Positions 56,938 through 64,000 of a stretch of DNA of 64,000 nucleotides are shown piece after piece. Source of the DNA: Pseudomonas fluorescens (GTDB taxonomy: Bacteria; Pseudomonadota; Gammaproteobacteria; Pseudomonadales; Pseudomonadaceae); contig NZ_OZ024668.1 of assembly GCF_902497775.2 (NCBI RefSeq), forward strand, positions 4,386,326-4,450,325, in the 5' to 3' direction. Within the stretch, counting starts at the first letter, position 1. Each line of letters opens with the position of its first letter. Position numbers and translations under genes: made by a program. Below the pieces are notes generated by a model, which was given only the letters and a program-made list of their open reading frames with translations, had not been told where the DNA came from and did not search any database.

Positions 56938-57507
56938 TCAACCTTCCATCGGTGCCTGATCCAGCAGCAGCCCATACAACCCCGAGTCCGACAGCTCACC
57001 GGCGACACACCAGCGCTGGCGCAGCAGCCCTTCGAGCACAAAACCCTGGCGCTCAAGGGTACGTGCCGAACCCTGGTTGCGTGGATCGATCTCGGCCTCC
57101 AGGCGCCGCAGGTGCAGGCCATGAGCGAGGTAGTCGATGAAACAGGTCAGCGCCTCATCCATGTAACCGCGGCCTTGCGCGGAGCTGGCCAGGCAATAGC
57201 CGATTTCGCCACGGCGCGAAACAGGGTCAAGGTGGAACAGTTGGGTCATGCCAATGAGTTCGCCATTGTCGCGCCGGTAGATACCCAGTTTGAGCATCTG
57301 GCCGGTGGCATAGGCGTCACGGTCTTCGGCCAGTGCGGCTTGCGCCTCTGGCAGCGCTTGCCAGGGGCCGTGGTTCCAGTAACGCATGACCTGCGGGTCG
57401 GCCATGATGGCAAACCACGCTTGGGCATCCTCGGGCACCATCGGGCGCAGTTGCAGGCGCGGGCTTTCGAGGCACAGGTCAGCGGGAAAACTGTACATGC
57501 GGGTCAC
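56938..57507 (-). CDS. RimJ/RimL-type GNAT acetyltransferase
   Basis: 189 residues from a GTG at 57507, six bases after aggagg; an ATG three codons on is the alternative. LCLESPRLQLRPMVPEDAQAWF, the acetyl-CoA loop RGEIGYCLASSAQGRGYMDEAL and DPRNQGSARTLERQGFVLEG identify the group. Substrate unknown. Confidence 0.9.
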   Translation of the reverse strand: MTRMYSFPADLCLESPRLQLRPMVPEDAQAWFAIMADPQVMRYWNHGPWQALPEAQAALAEDRDAYATGQMLKLGIYRRDNGELIGMTQLFHLDPVSRRGEIGYCLASSAQGRGYMDEALTCFIDYLAHGLHLRRLEAEIDPRNQGSARTLERQGFVLEGLLRQRWCVAGELSDSGLYGLLLDQAPMEG

Positions 57508-57561
57508 GCGGGACCTCCTGTCCGATTCATCAACCCGGCAGTGTACCCCTCAAGTCGCGCC

Positions 57562-57936
57562 TCAGGCGACTTCGGCGCCCTCGTCCGGCCAGATCGGTTC
57601 GTTGGCCTCAAGCGGTGGCAGGCCGTAGGCGGCACGCGCCGCATCGCAGCTGGGGTTGGCTTCGCCGTTGACCCAGGCCGCATCGAACTCGCGGCACGGG
57701 GTTGAGCGCTGTTCATACAAGGTGCAGCTCACACCTTTGCCAATCTCGCCTTCGAGCCCGATGCAGCGACAGGGTTTGCTGTCGGTGCCGATCATCGCTA
57801 CGCGGCTTGGGCTGATCTGGACCACCAGATCGTCGGGCACGACACCACCCGCCGACGTGCACTCACCCCAGAAGAAAGACACACGGAAATACCCGCAGCA
57901 GGCGCCGCAGTTCAAACAAGGATTATGTTCGGACAT
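57562..57936 (-). CDS. YkgJ-family cysteine-cluster protein
   Basis: 124 residues. CLNCGACC at 7-14, then CRCIG, CTLYEQRSTPCREF and SCD give the zinc/iron-chelating Cys pattern of UPF0153/YkgJ. Cytoplasmic; precise role not established. Confidence 0.88.
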   Translation of the reverse strand: MSEHNPCLNCGACCGYFRVSFFWGECTSAGGVVPDDLVVQISPSRVAMIGTDSKPCRCIGLEGEIGKGVSCTLYEQRSTPCREFDAAWVNGEANPSCDAARAAYGLPPLEANEPIWPDEGAEVA

Positions 57937-58056
57937 GATGAGAAGGGGGGAGGTTGATTATCGTTATAGGGAGAAACCCGCCGCCATTCTATGCTTTGCC
58001 GGATGTTTGAGAAGGGGGGTAATGCAGAAATAAATCGCCGCTGACGGACGGTTGTT

Positions 58057-58109
58057 TCGCCGCGGCAATCCCGCTCCCACTGAAGGAGCGGGATTGACCC
58101 GCGATGGCC
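58057..58109. repeat. REP-type inverted repeat pair
   Basis: cgccgcggcaatcccgctcc (58059-58078) faces ggagcgggattgacccgcga (58085-58104). Variant of the copies at 6.3, 18.8 and 20.9 kb; follows the alaC stop on the minus strand. Confidence 0.8.
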
Positions 58110-58116
58110 TGTACGC

Positions 58117-59337
58117 TTACTTCTGGGCCGGCTTGCTGCCTACGCCATCAGCCCGGAACATCTGCCGAATACCGCGCACCGCCTGGCGGATGCGGTCCTG
58201 GTTCTCGATCAGGGCAAAACGCACATGGTCGTCGCCATAGTCACCAAAACCGATGCCCGGCGACACGCAGACCTTGGCTTCGGCCAGCAGCTTCTTGGCA
58301 AACTCCAGCGACCCCAGGTGCGCATACTCCTTGGGAATCTTCGCCCAGACGTACATCGACGCCTTCGGGTTCTCGACCATCCAGCCCAGCTCGTGCAGGC
58401 CTTTGACCAGCACATTGCGGCGCTGGCGATACTGCTCGGCGATGTCGCGCACGCATTGCTGGTCACCTTCCAGTGCGGCAATCGCGGCCACCTGCAGGGG
58501 GGTGAAGGTGCCGTAGTCGTGATAACTCTTGATCCGCGCCAGGGCGTTGACCAGCTCGGGGTTGCCGACCATGAAGCCGATGCGCCAGCCCGCCATGTTG
58601 TAGCTCTTGGACAAGGTGAAAAACTCCACCGCGATGTCCTTGGCGCCCGGCACCTGCATGATCGACGGTGCCTTCCAGCCGTCGTAGACGATGTCGGCAT
58701 AGGCCAGGTCGTGGATCACCAGCACGTCGTACTGCTTGGCCAGGGCCACCACCCGCTCGAAGAAGTCCAGCTCGACGCACTGCGCGGTCGGGTTGGACGG
58801 GAAGCCGAGGATCATCATCTTCGGTTTCGGGATGGATTCGCGGATCGCCCGCTCCAGCTCATTGAAGAAATCCACGCCCGGAATCAATGGCACCGAACGC
58901 ACCTGGGCACCGGCAATCACCGCACCGTAGATGTGAATCGGGTAGCTGGGGTTGGGCACCAGCACGGTGTCGCCATGGTCGAGGGTGGCGAGCATCAGGT
59001 GCGCCAGGCCTTCCTTGGAGCCGATGGTGACGATGGCTTCGCTTTCCGGGTCGATGTCGACCTCGTAGCGGTCTTTGTACCAGCGCGAAATCGCCCGGCG
59101 CAGGCGCGGGATGCCGCGGGAAGTCGAGTAGCCGTGGGTGTCTTCACGCTGGGCGACCTGCACCAGTTTCTCGACGATGTGCGGCGGCGTGGCCCCGTCG
59201 GGGTTGCCCATGCTCAGGTCGATGATGTCCTCGCCACGACGGCGCGCAGCCATCTTGAGCTCGGCGGTGATGTTGAAGACGTAAGGGGGGAGACGATCAA
59301 TGCGCGCAAAGCGGCGCGGCGAACCTTGGTCAGCCAT
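58117..59337 (-). CDS. alaC: Alanine transaminase AlaC
   Basis: 406-residue PLP aminotransferase linking alanine and pyruvate. The ATG at 59337 ([21 protein letters not shown]) has gagg five bases upstream. [39 protein letters not shown] and the PLP lysine in [15 protein letters not shown] are intact. Followed by a REP pair. Confidence 0.95.
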   Translation of the reverse strand: MADQGSPRRFARIDRLPPYVFNITAELKMAARRRGEDIIDLSMGNPDGATPPHIVEKLVQVAQREDTHGYSTSRGIPRLRRAISRWYKDRYEVDIDPESEAIVTIGSKEGLAHLMLATLDHGDTVLVPNPSYPIHIYGAVIAGAQVRSVPLIPGVDFFNELERAIRESIPKPKMMILGFPSNPTAQCVELDFFERVVALAKQYDVLVIHDLAYADIVYDGWKAPSIMQVPGAKDIAVEFFTLSKSYNMAGWRIGFMVGNPELVNALARIKSYHDYGTFTPLQVAAIAALEGDQQCVRDIAEQYRQRRNVLVKGLHELGWMVENPKASMYVWAKIPKEYAHLGSLEFAKKLLAEAKVCVSPGIGFGDYGDDHVRFALIENQDRIRQAVRGIRQMFRADGVGSKPAQK

Positions 59338-59490
59338 GGTTTCCTCGAAGACGTAAGCGCCCGGAACCGTCCGAGCGACGTTGGCCACTGCCGTGGCCGA
59401 GGCAAACCATAGAACCTTTACCCGCTGGGTGTCCAGTAGCGACAGAAAAATACCTCAACAAGCCTTTCCTTTGCATTACAGCCCTGACAA

Positions 59491-59509
59491 CATAATGAGA
59501 ATCATTTGT
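59491..59509 (+). promoter_or_regulatory. Fur box upstream of the FhuE-like receptor gene
   Basis: cataatgagaatcatttgt matches the Fur consensus GATAATGATAATCATTATC at 14 of 19 positions, including ataatga and aatcatt. It is 40 bp before the receptor ATG. Confidence 0.85.
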
Positions 59510-59548
59510 ATCACATTTATTAATTAGCCAGCATTCAAAGGAACTGCA

Positions 59549-61735
59549 ATGCTTTCCCCCCTCCCCCAGCGCCACCCGCTCAAACCGACACTTCTCGCCA
59601 TTGCGTTATCCACCGCCAGTACCGGGCTGCAGGCAGCCACACCAGCAGACGACACAGAAACTGTCGATACTCATCACCATCAGATTTGGGAACTGGGTGA
59701 AACCCAGGTCATCAGCAACCAGCTTGGGACCATCACCGAAGGCAACGGCAGTTACACCCCGGGCACCATCGCCACCGCCACCCGCCTGGTGCTGACGCCC
59801 AAGCAGACCCCGCAGTCGATCTCGGTGGTTACCCGCCAGTTCATGGATGACTTCAACCTCAACGCCATCGACGAGGTGATGCGCCATACACCCGGCATCA
59901 CGGTCTCGACCCTGGACAGCGAACGCAGCACCTACTACTCCCGCGGCTACGCGATCCAGAACTACCAGTACGACGGCATCCCCACCCTGGACAACGGCGT
60001 CAACGCCGCCGGCAACAACCTCAGCGACACCGCCATCTACGACCGCATCGAGGTGATCAAGGGCGCCAACGGCCTGCTTTCCGGTGCCGGCAAGCCTGGC
60101 GCGGCGATCAACTTCGTGCGCAAGAAACCCAGCGCCGACTTCAACGCTCACATCAGTGCCAGCGGCGGCTCCTGGGACAACTATCGCAGCGAGCTCGATG
60201 TCTCCGGGGCACTCAACTCCAGCGCCAGTGTGCGGGGGCGCGCTGTGGCGGCGCTGCAGGACAAACACTCGTTCCAGGATCACTATGAACGCAAAACCAG
60301 CGTCTACTACGGCATTGTGGAAATGGACCTGGACGACAGCACCCTGCTGACAGTGGGCGCCGACTATCAGGACAACGATCCCCGGGGCTCCAGTTGGGCC
60401 GCCATTTCGATGTTCAACAGCGATGGCAACCTCAACGAGGTCTCGCGTTCGTTCAATCCGGGGGCGCAATGGAGCCGGTGGGAGCAATACACCCGCACGG
60501 TGTTTGCCAGCCTGGAACGCCAATTTGCCAACGACTGGGTCACCAAGCTGGAACTGAGCCACAAGCTCAATGGCTACCACGCAAGGCTCGGCTCACTCAG
60601 TGGTGGCGCGCCCAATCCTCACACCGGCGCCGGCAGCACCCTGTATTCAGGCAAATTTACCGGCGAGACCAAGACCGACACCGCAGAACTCTACGCCACC
60701 GGCCCTTTCGAGCTGTTCGGGCGCGAGCATGAGTTGGTGGTCGGCACCAGCTATTCACGGGCCAGGTTCGATGCCAAGGCCTACAACCCGACGGCGAGTT
60801 ACGACAACCGCGTCGACAACTTCTACACCTGGAACGGCAATATCGCCGAGCCTGACTGGACCCTGGCCCGCACCGATGACCAGACTACCCGACAGACCGC
60901 CAGTTACATCACCGCACGCTTCAAGCCCACTGATGACCTGGCGCTGATCCTGGGCAGCCGCTTTGCCAACTTCACCCGCTCCGGCGACAGCGATCAAAAG
61001 GAAAGCGGGCGCGCTGTACCGTACGCGGGCGTGGTCTACGACCTGAACCCGACCTACGCCGTGTATGCCAGCTACACCAGCATCTTCAACCCGCAGTCCA
61101 GCCAGGATCGCTTCGGCAAGACCCTGGAGCCCAACGAAGGCGACAACTATGAGGTGGGCCTGAAGGGTGAATGGTTCGACGGGCGCCTCAACGCCAGCCT
61201 GGCCTACTTCGAAATCCATGAAGACAACCGCGCCGAACAGGACCGCAGCGGGCAACCGTCGCAGGTATTGAGCCCCTATGTGGCGACCAAGGCCAGGTCC
61301 AAGGGCTACGAAGCGGAGATTTCCGGGGAGCTGGCGCGCGGCTGGCAGGTGCAGGCCGGCTATACCCACAAGATCATTCGCGATGACGACGGCGACAAGA
61401 TCTCGACCTGGGAGCCGGAGGATCAGCTCAGCCTGTTCACCAGCTACAAGCTGCCCGGCGAGCTCGAACGCATGACCGTTGGCGGTGGCGCCCGTTGGCA
61501 GGGCAAGTCCTGGCAGGGGGTGAACAACCCGGTTCGCGGCCGCGAAGACTACACCCAGGAAGCCTACTGGCTGGTCGACCTGATGACCCGCTACCAGTTC
61601 ACCGACAAGCTCTCCGGCCAGGTCAACCTGAACAACCTGTTCGACAAGAAGTACTTCACCAACGTCGGCTTCTACAACTCGTACTACTACGGCGACCCGC
61701 GCAACCTGAGCGTCAGCGCCCGCTACGATTTCTGA
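59549..61735 (+). CDS. TonB-dependent hydroxamate-type siderophore receptor (FhuE-like)
   Basis: 728-residue outer-membrane receptor without full STN domain; signal peptide to about 28 (STGLQAA). Plug: TPQSISVVTRQFMDDFNLNAIDEVMR, YYSRGYAIQNYQYDGIPT and VIKGANGLLSGAGKPGAAINFVRKKP. C-terminus LFDKKYFTNVGFYNSYYYGDPRNLSVSARYDF resembles FhuE, the receptor for coprogen/rhodotorulate, or related FpvA/FoxA receptors. Fur box directly upstream. Convergent with the isocyanide-synthase fusion gene, 50 bp apart; whether they serve one chelator is unknown. Confidence 0.92.
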   Translation: MLSPLPQRHPLKPTLLAIALSTASTGLQAATPADDTETVDTHHHQIWELGETQVISNQLGTITEGNGSYTPGTIATATRLVLTPKQTPQSISVVTRQFMDDFNLNAIDEVMRHTPGITVSTLDSERSTYYSRGYAIQNYQYDGIPTLDNGVNAAGNNLSDTAIYDRIEVIKGANGLLSGAGKPGAAINFVRKKPSADFNAHISASGGSWDNYRSELDVSGALNSSASVRGRAVAALQDKHSFQDHYERKTSVYYGIVEMDLDDSTLLTVGADYQDNDPRGSSWAAISMFNSDGNLNEVSRSFNPGAQWSRWEQYTRTVFASLERQFANDWVTKLELSHKLNGYHARLGSLSGGAPNPHTGAGSTLYSGKFTGETKTDTAELYATGPFELFGREHELVVGTSYSRARFDAKAYNPTASYDNRVDNFYTWNGNIAEPDWTLARTDDQTTRQTASYITARFKPTDDLALILGSRFANFTRSGDSDQKESGRAVPYAGVVYDLNPTYAVYASYTSIFNPQSSQDRFGKTLEPNEGDNYEVGLKGEWFDGRLNASLAYFEIHEDNRAEQDRSGQPSQVLSPYVATKARSKGYEAEISGELARGWQVQAGYTHKIIRDDDGDKISTWEPEDQLSLFTSYKLPGELERMTVGGGARWQGKSWQGVNNPVRGREDYTQEAYWLVDLMTRYQFTDKLSGQVNLNNLFDKKYFTNVGFYNSYYYGDPRNLSVSARYDF

Positions 61736-61785
61736 GCGCCGCCAGCACAACGAGCCCCGGGCTGCACAGCCCCGGGGCCCTGACT

Positions 61786-63546
61786 TCAATACACTTGCAC
61801 CCGCCACAGCTCGCGGGAGGCCGAAGCCGCCGACATGGGCAAACGGCCATGCAGGGTCTGGTAGTTGTCGATCAGTACCAGATCCCCCTCGGCCCACTCA
61901 TGGGCGATCAGGCACTCCTCGTCGTAGACCAGCGCATTGAGCTGCTCAAGCAGCGCTTGCTGGGCCTGGGCTTCGAGACCTTGTACCTCCTGGCTCAGGG
62001 TCTGCAGGCTCGACTCGGTGCCTTCCTGATAGCGCAAGATCCGTCCACCAGTGTGCGGGTGCAGGTCGACCAGGCTGTAGCTACGAGGCGATCCACCGAA
62101 GTAGGTCATGCGCGTGTAGTAGGTGATGTCCACCGCTTGCCACTGGCGAGCAACCTGATTGCCGACCTTGCGCAGGGCATTGCGACTGTCGACGATGGTA
62201 GTCTGGCCTTCACCGGGTTGCGGTGCCGTCTTGCAGTAGAGCATGAACTTGCTCGCGCAAAACTTCGGATCACGCTGAACCTGGGTATCGCTGGCCGGCA
62301 GCATGTTCAGGTCCCAGTGCAGCGGGGTTTTCTCCAAGGAGTGCACCACGCCCTCAGGTTTGTCTGCAGGCTTGACCACATGCACCTTGCCGAAGGCCCA
62401 CTGGTAGATAGTGCCGAAACGTTCGCAGTCGCGGGCGAAACTGTCGCGATCCTCGAACTGGCAGCCTCGCAGGCAGACAAAGCCGAAGGCTTCTACCAGC
62501 TTTTCCAGCAACTGCGTCGAGAAGCGCTCGAAGCCCAAGCCAAGCGGATCGCGTACCACCAGGCCGAACAATGGGCGCTTCTGCAGTTCGAACTCGAAAC
62601 CCTGCAACGCTTCGCCCGCTGTTTCGTGATACAGCCAGGGCCTGCCCTGATACTGCACCAGCACATGCTTGTCGAGGTCCACTTCAGCATGGCCGCGCAA
62701 GGTCTGGCTACCGTCCAACTGCCGCACCGGCACCGCATGCCAGGGGCTGGAAACCCGCGTCAGACCGTCCGCCAGGGCCAAGGTGAACTTCGGCCCGGCA
62801 TTGTCATACTGATGCACCGACAGGCGGATGTCGTCGGGGAAAAAGCGATTGACCGCGGCATTCAGTGCGTGGCCGCGGAACATCATCTGGTAGGCCTTGT
62901 AGCCGATCTGCAGCAGATGCTCGTCTTCGCTCTGCCCCGCTTCGCGGCACAGGCGCAGGTCGTTGTAGAGGTGGCTGCAGAGCTTGTCGTGGCCGTGGCT
63001 GAGGGTCTCGTCAGTACGGCTCTGCTCGATCAGCGCCTCGACGTTCTTCCACGGCAGGCGGGCCTGCTTGACCAGGGTGGCACGCACGGCGTCGGCACTG
63101 CTGGCCTGGGGGAACAGGTCTTCCATGCTCACCCAGTTGATCGTGTGGGTGGTGCACAACTCGCGCAACGCCTGGTTGTAGGCTTTGCGCACGTCGTCAG
63201 GCACACCGACGATGTCGTTGAAGGTGGTGCCGTCACTCAAGATCGACACCACGCAACCCGGGCTGTGCAGCGCGGCAATCTCCTGGCCCAGTTGATCGAG
63301 GCGTTCGATGGCCATGGCCTCGCCGTAGTCCGGCAGCGTGCCGAAGGTCTGGTCGCGGGCGTTCGGCGACTTGCACGGGAAGCCCGGCAGCACCAGGCGT
63401 ACCGGTGCCTGCTGCGCGTAGAAATGAGCAAGGCTTGCAGCGAGGTTGGCGCGACCTGCGGTGTCGAAGCGATCGTCGCGTTCCTTGAGCAGATAACCCG
63501 CCAGCACATCGCTGACCGCCTTGATCCAGGTGTCCTTGTGTTGCAT
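61786..63546 (-). CDS. Isocyanide synthase (PvcA/DIT1) fused to Fe(II)/2-oxoglutarate dioxygenase (TauD/PvcB-like)
   Basis: A 586-residue two-domain enzyme. The N-terminal part (about 1-310) carries the isocyanide-synthase signature: LPGFPCKSPN at 53-62, GTLPDYGEAMA at 69-79, SDGTTFNDIVGVPDD at 104-118, YKAYQMMFRGH and SPWHAV near 267-272. This family converts an amino acid amine into an isonitrile with ribulose-5-phosphate as carbon donor (established for PvcA/IsnA). The C-terminal part (about 325-586) is TauD-like with facial-triad H410 and D412 (PLHWDLNM), H566 (NYQTLHGRLP) and the 2-oxoglutarate arginine R578. PvcB-type partners desaturate or decarboxylate the isonitrile amino acid. The two are usually separate genes. 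A HAD phosphatase precedes it by 27 bp on the same strand. Confidence 0.9.
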   Translation of the reverse strand: MQHKDTWIKAVSDVLAGYLLKERDDRFDTAGRANLAASLAHFYAQQAPVRLVLPGFPCKSPNARDQTFGTLPDYGEAMAIERLDQLGQEIAALHSPGCVVSILSDGTTFNDIVGVPDDVRKAYNQALRELCTTHTINWVSMEDLFPQASSADAVRATLVKQARLPWKNVEALIEQSRTDETLSHGHDKLCSHLYNDLRLCREAGQSEDEHLLQIGYKAYQMMFRGHALNAAVNRFFPDDIRLSVHQYDNAGPKFTLALADGLTRVSSPWHAVPVRQLDGSQTLRGHAEVDLDKHVLVQYQGRPWLYHETAGEALQGFEFELQKRPLFGLVVRDPLGLGFERFSTQLLEKLVEAFGFVCLRGCQFEDRDSFARDCERFGTIYQWAFGKVHVVKPADKPEGVVHSLEKTPLHWDLNMLPASDTQVQRDPKFCASKFMLYCKTAPQPGEGQTTIVDSRNALRKVGNQVARQWQAVDITYYTRMTYFGGSPRSYSLVDLHPHTGGRILRYQEGTESSLQTLSQEVQGLEAQAQQALLEQLNALVYDEECLIAHEWAEGDLVLIDNYQTLHGRLPMSAASASRELWRVQVY

Positions 63547-63573
63547 GACCTTTCTTCCTTGAGAGGTGGTGTA

Positions 63574-64000
63574 TCAGAGCAGGCTGGCAACAGCGCCAGC
63601 CTCGCGAGCTTGGTTGGCTAAATGCAGGGCATGCAGCAGGTCTGCCGGCTGCTCGCAGTAAAAATCCGCAGCCTGAGCCTGCAGGGCAAAGACCCGGCCA
63701 TAGCCCCAGGTCACGGCAACGGCGCGCATGCCAGCGGCGCGCGCGGTCATTAGGTCGATGACGGTATCGCCGACAAACAGGCAACGGGACGGTTCGACTG
63801 CCAGATGGCGGGCCGCTTGCAGCGCCGCGTCAGGCTGAGGTTTGAGTGGGTAGCCACGGCGCTGGCCAAGCACGATCTCGAAGGTGTCCGCAGGGAACAA
63901 CCGGGCGGCGACCTGCAGGGCCATGTCATGGGCCTTGTTGGTGACGATGGCCATCGGCAGTTGCCACTGGCGGCAGCCCTCAAGCAGCTCCAGCACGCCG
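63574..64000 (-). CDS. HAD-family hydrolase (phosphoglycolate-phosphatase-like), 5' end outside window
   Basis: The C-terminal 142 or so residues of a HAD phosphatase. Motif II threonine in AIVTNKAHD, motif III lysine in GYPLKPQPDAA and motif IV in CLFVGDTVIDLMTARAAGMRAV are visible; motif I (DxDxT) lies beyond the right edge. Same strand and 27 bp upstream of the isocyanide-synthase fusion, so probably in one operon, where it might dephosphorylate a pathway intermediate or a sugar phosphate; a housekeeping role is equally possible. Confidence 0.88.
   Translation of the reverse strand, partial: GVLELLEGCRQWQLPMAIVTNKAHDMALQVAARLFPADTFEIVLGQRRGYPLKPQPDAALQAARHLAVEPSRCLFVGDTVIDLMTARAAGMRAVAVTWGYGRVFALQAQAADFYCEQPADLLHALHLANQAREAGAVASLL

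Overview
The window looks like chromosomal DNA of a GC-rich Pseudomonas of the putida/fluorescens type. Reasons: gene order (prfC, glycine-betaine transporter, fecIRA, ornithine decarboxylase, piu iron genes, der-bamB-hisS-ispG, isc operon, cysE-trmJ-suhB, secDF-yajC-tgt-queA), protein lengths that fit Pseudomonas orthologues, and several copies of the short REP-type inverted repeat with the core cgcggggcaagcccgctcc between genes. Both strands are densely coded. No rRNA, CRISPR array, intact insertion sequence or prophage was seen.

Layout. 1-0.8 kb: 3' part of a polyamine-binding protein gene. 0.9-2.5 kb: prfC. 2.8-6.3 kb: four-gene quaternary-amine (betaine/choline) ABC importer. 6.3-10.4 kb: FecA-like receptor with its FecR/FecI cell-surface signalling pair and a possible Fur site. 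11-12.2 kb: ornithine/lysine decarboxylase. 12.1-18.8 kb: piu-type iron locus (Sel1-repeat protein, PKHD hydroxylase, TonB receptor, PepSY-flavodoxin-reductase fusion). 18.8-20.8 kb: omega-amidase and methionine aminotransferase. 20.9-29.7 kb: housekeeping run der, bamB, yfgM, hisS, ispG, rodZ-like, pilF, rlmN. 29.7-35.8 kb: ndk and a complete iscRSUA-hscBA-fdx-iscX operon with two tandem IscR-like sites. 35.9-44.6 kb: cysE, trmJ, suhB, glycine-zipper protein, secF, secD, yajC, tgt, queA. 44.7 kb: tRNA-Leu(CAA).

Downstream of the tRNA the content becomes more variable: a higBA toxin-antitoxin pair, sodC, a GNAT enzyme, then a roughly 1-kb patch (46.66-47.67 kb) with a 49-residue antitoxin-like ORF, a strongly folded RNA-like element and a truncated DUF3077-like gene. 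Next comes a selenium block (putative selenate ABC transporter divergent from selD-mnmH), a set of small accessory genes including two tandem paralogous membrane proteins, alaC, and a Fur-controlled FhuE-like receptor. The window ends in a gene encoding an isocyanide synthase (PvcA/DIT1 family) fused to a TauD/PvcB-type Fe(II)/2-oxoglutarate dioxygenase, preceded by a HAD phosphatase that runs off the edge.

Iron is the recurring theme: three TonB-dependent receptors, FecIR signalling, a PKHD hydroxylase, a membrane flavin reductase, the Isc machinery and three possible Fur boxes. The isocyanide-synthase/dioxygenase fusion next to a Fur-box receptor is the best candidate for an undescribed system; the rest of that cluster, if any, lies to the right of the window. 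All functions are inferred from reading the sequence; no database search was run.
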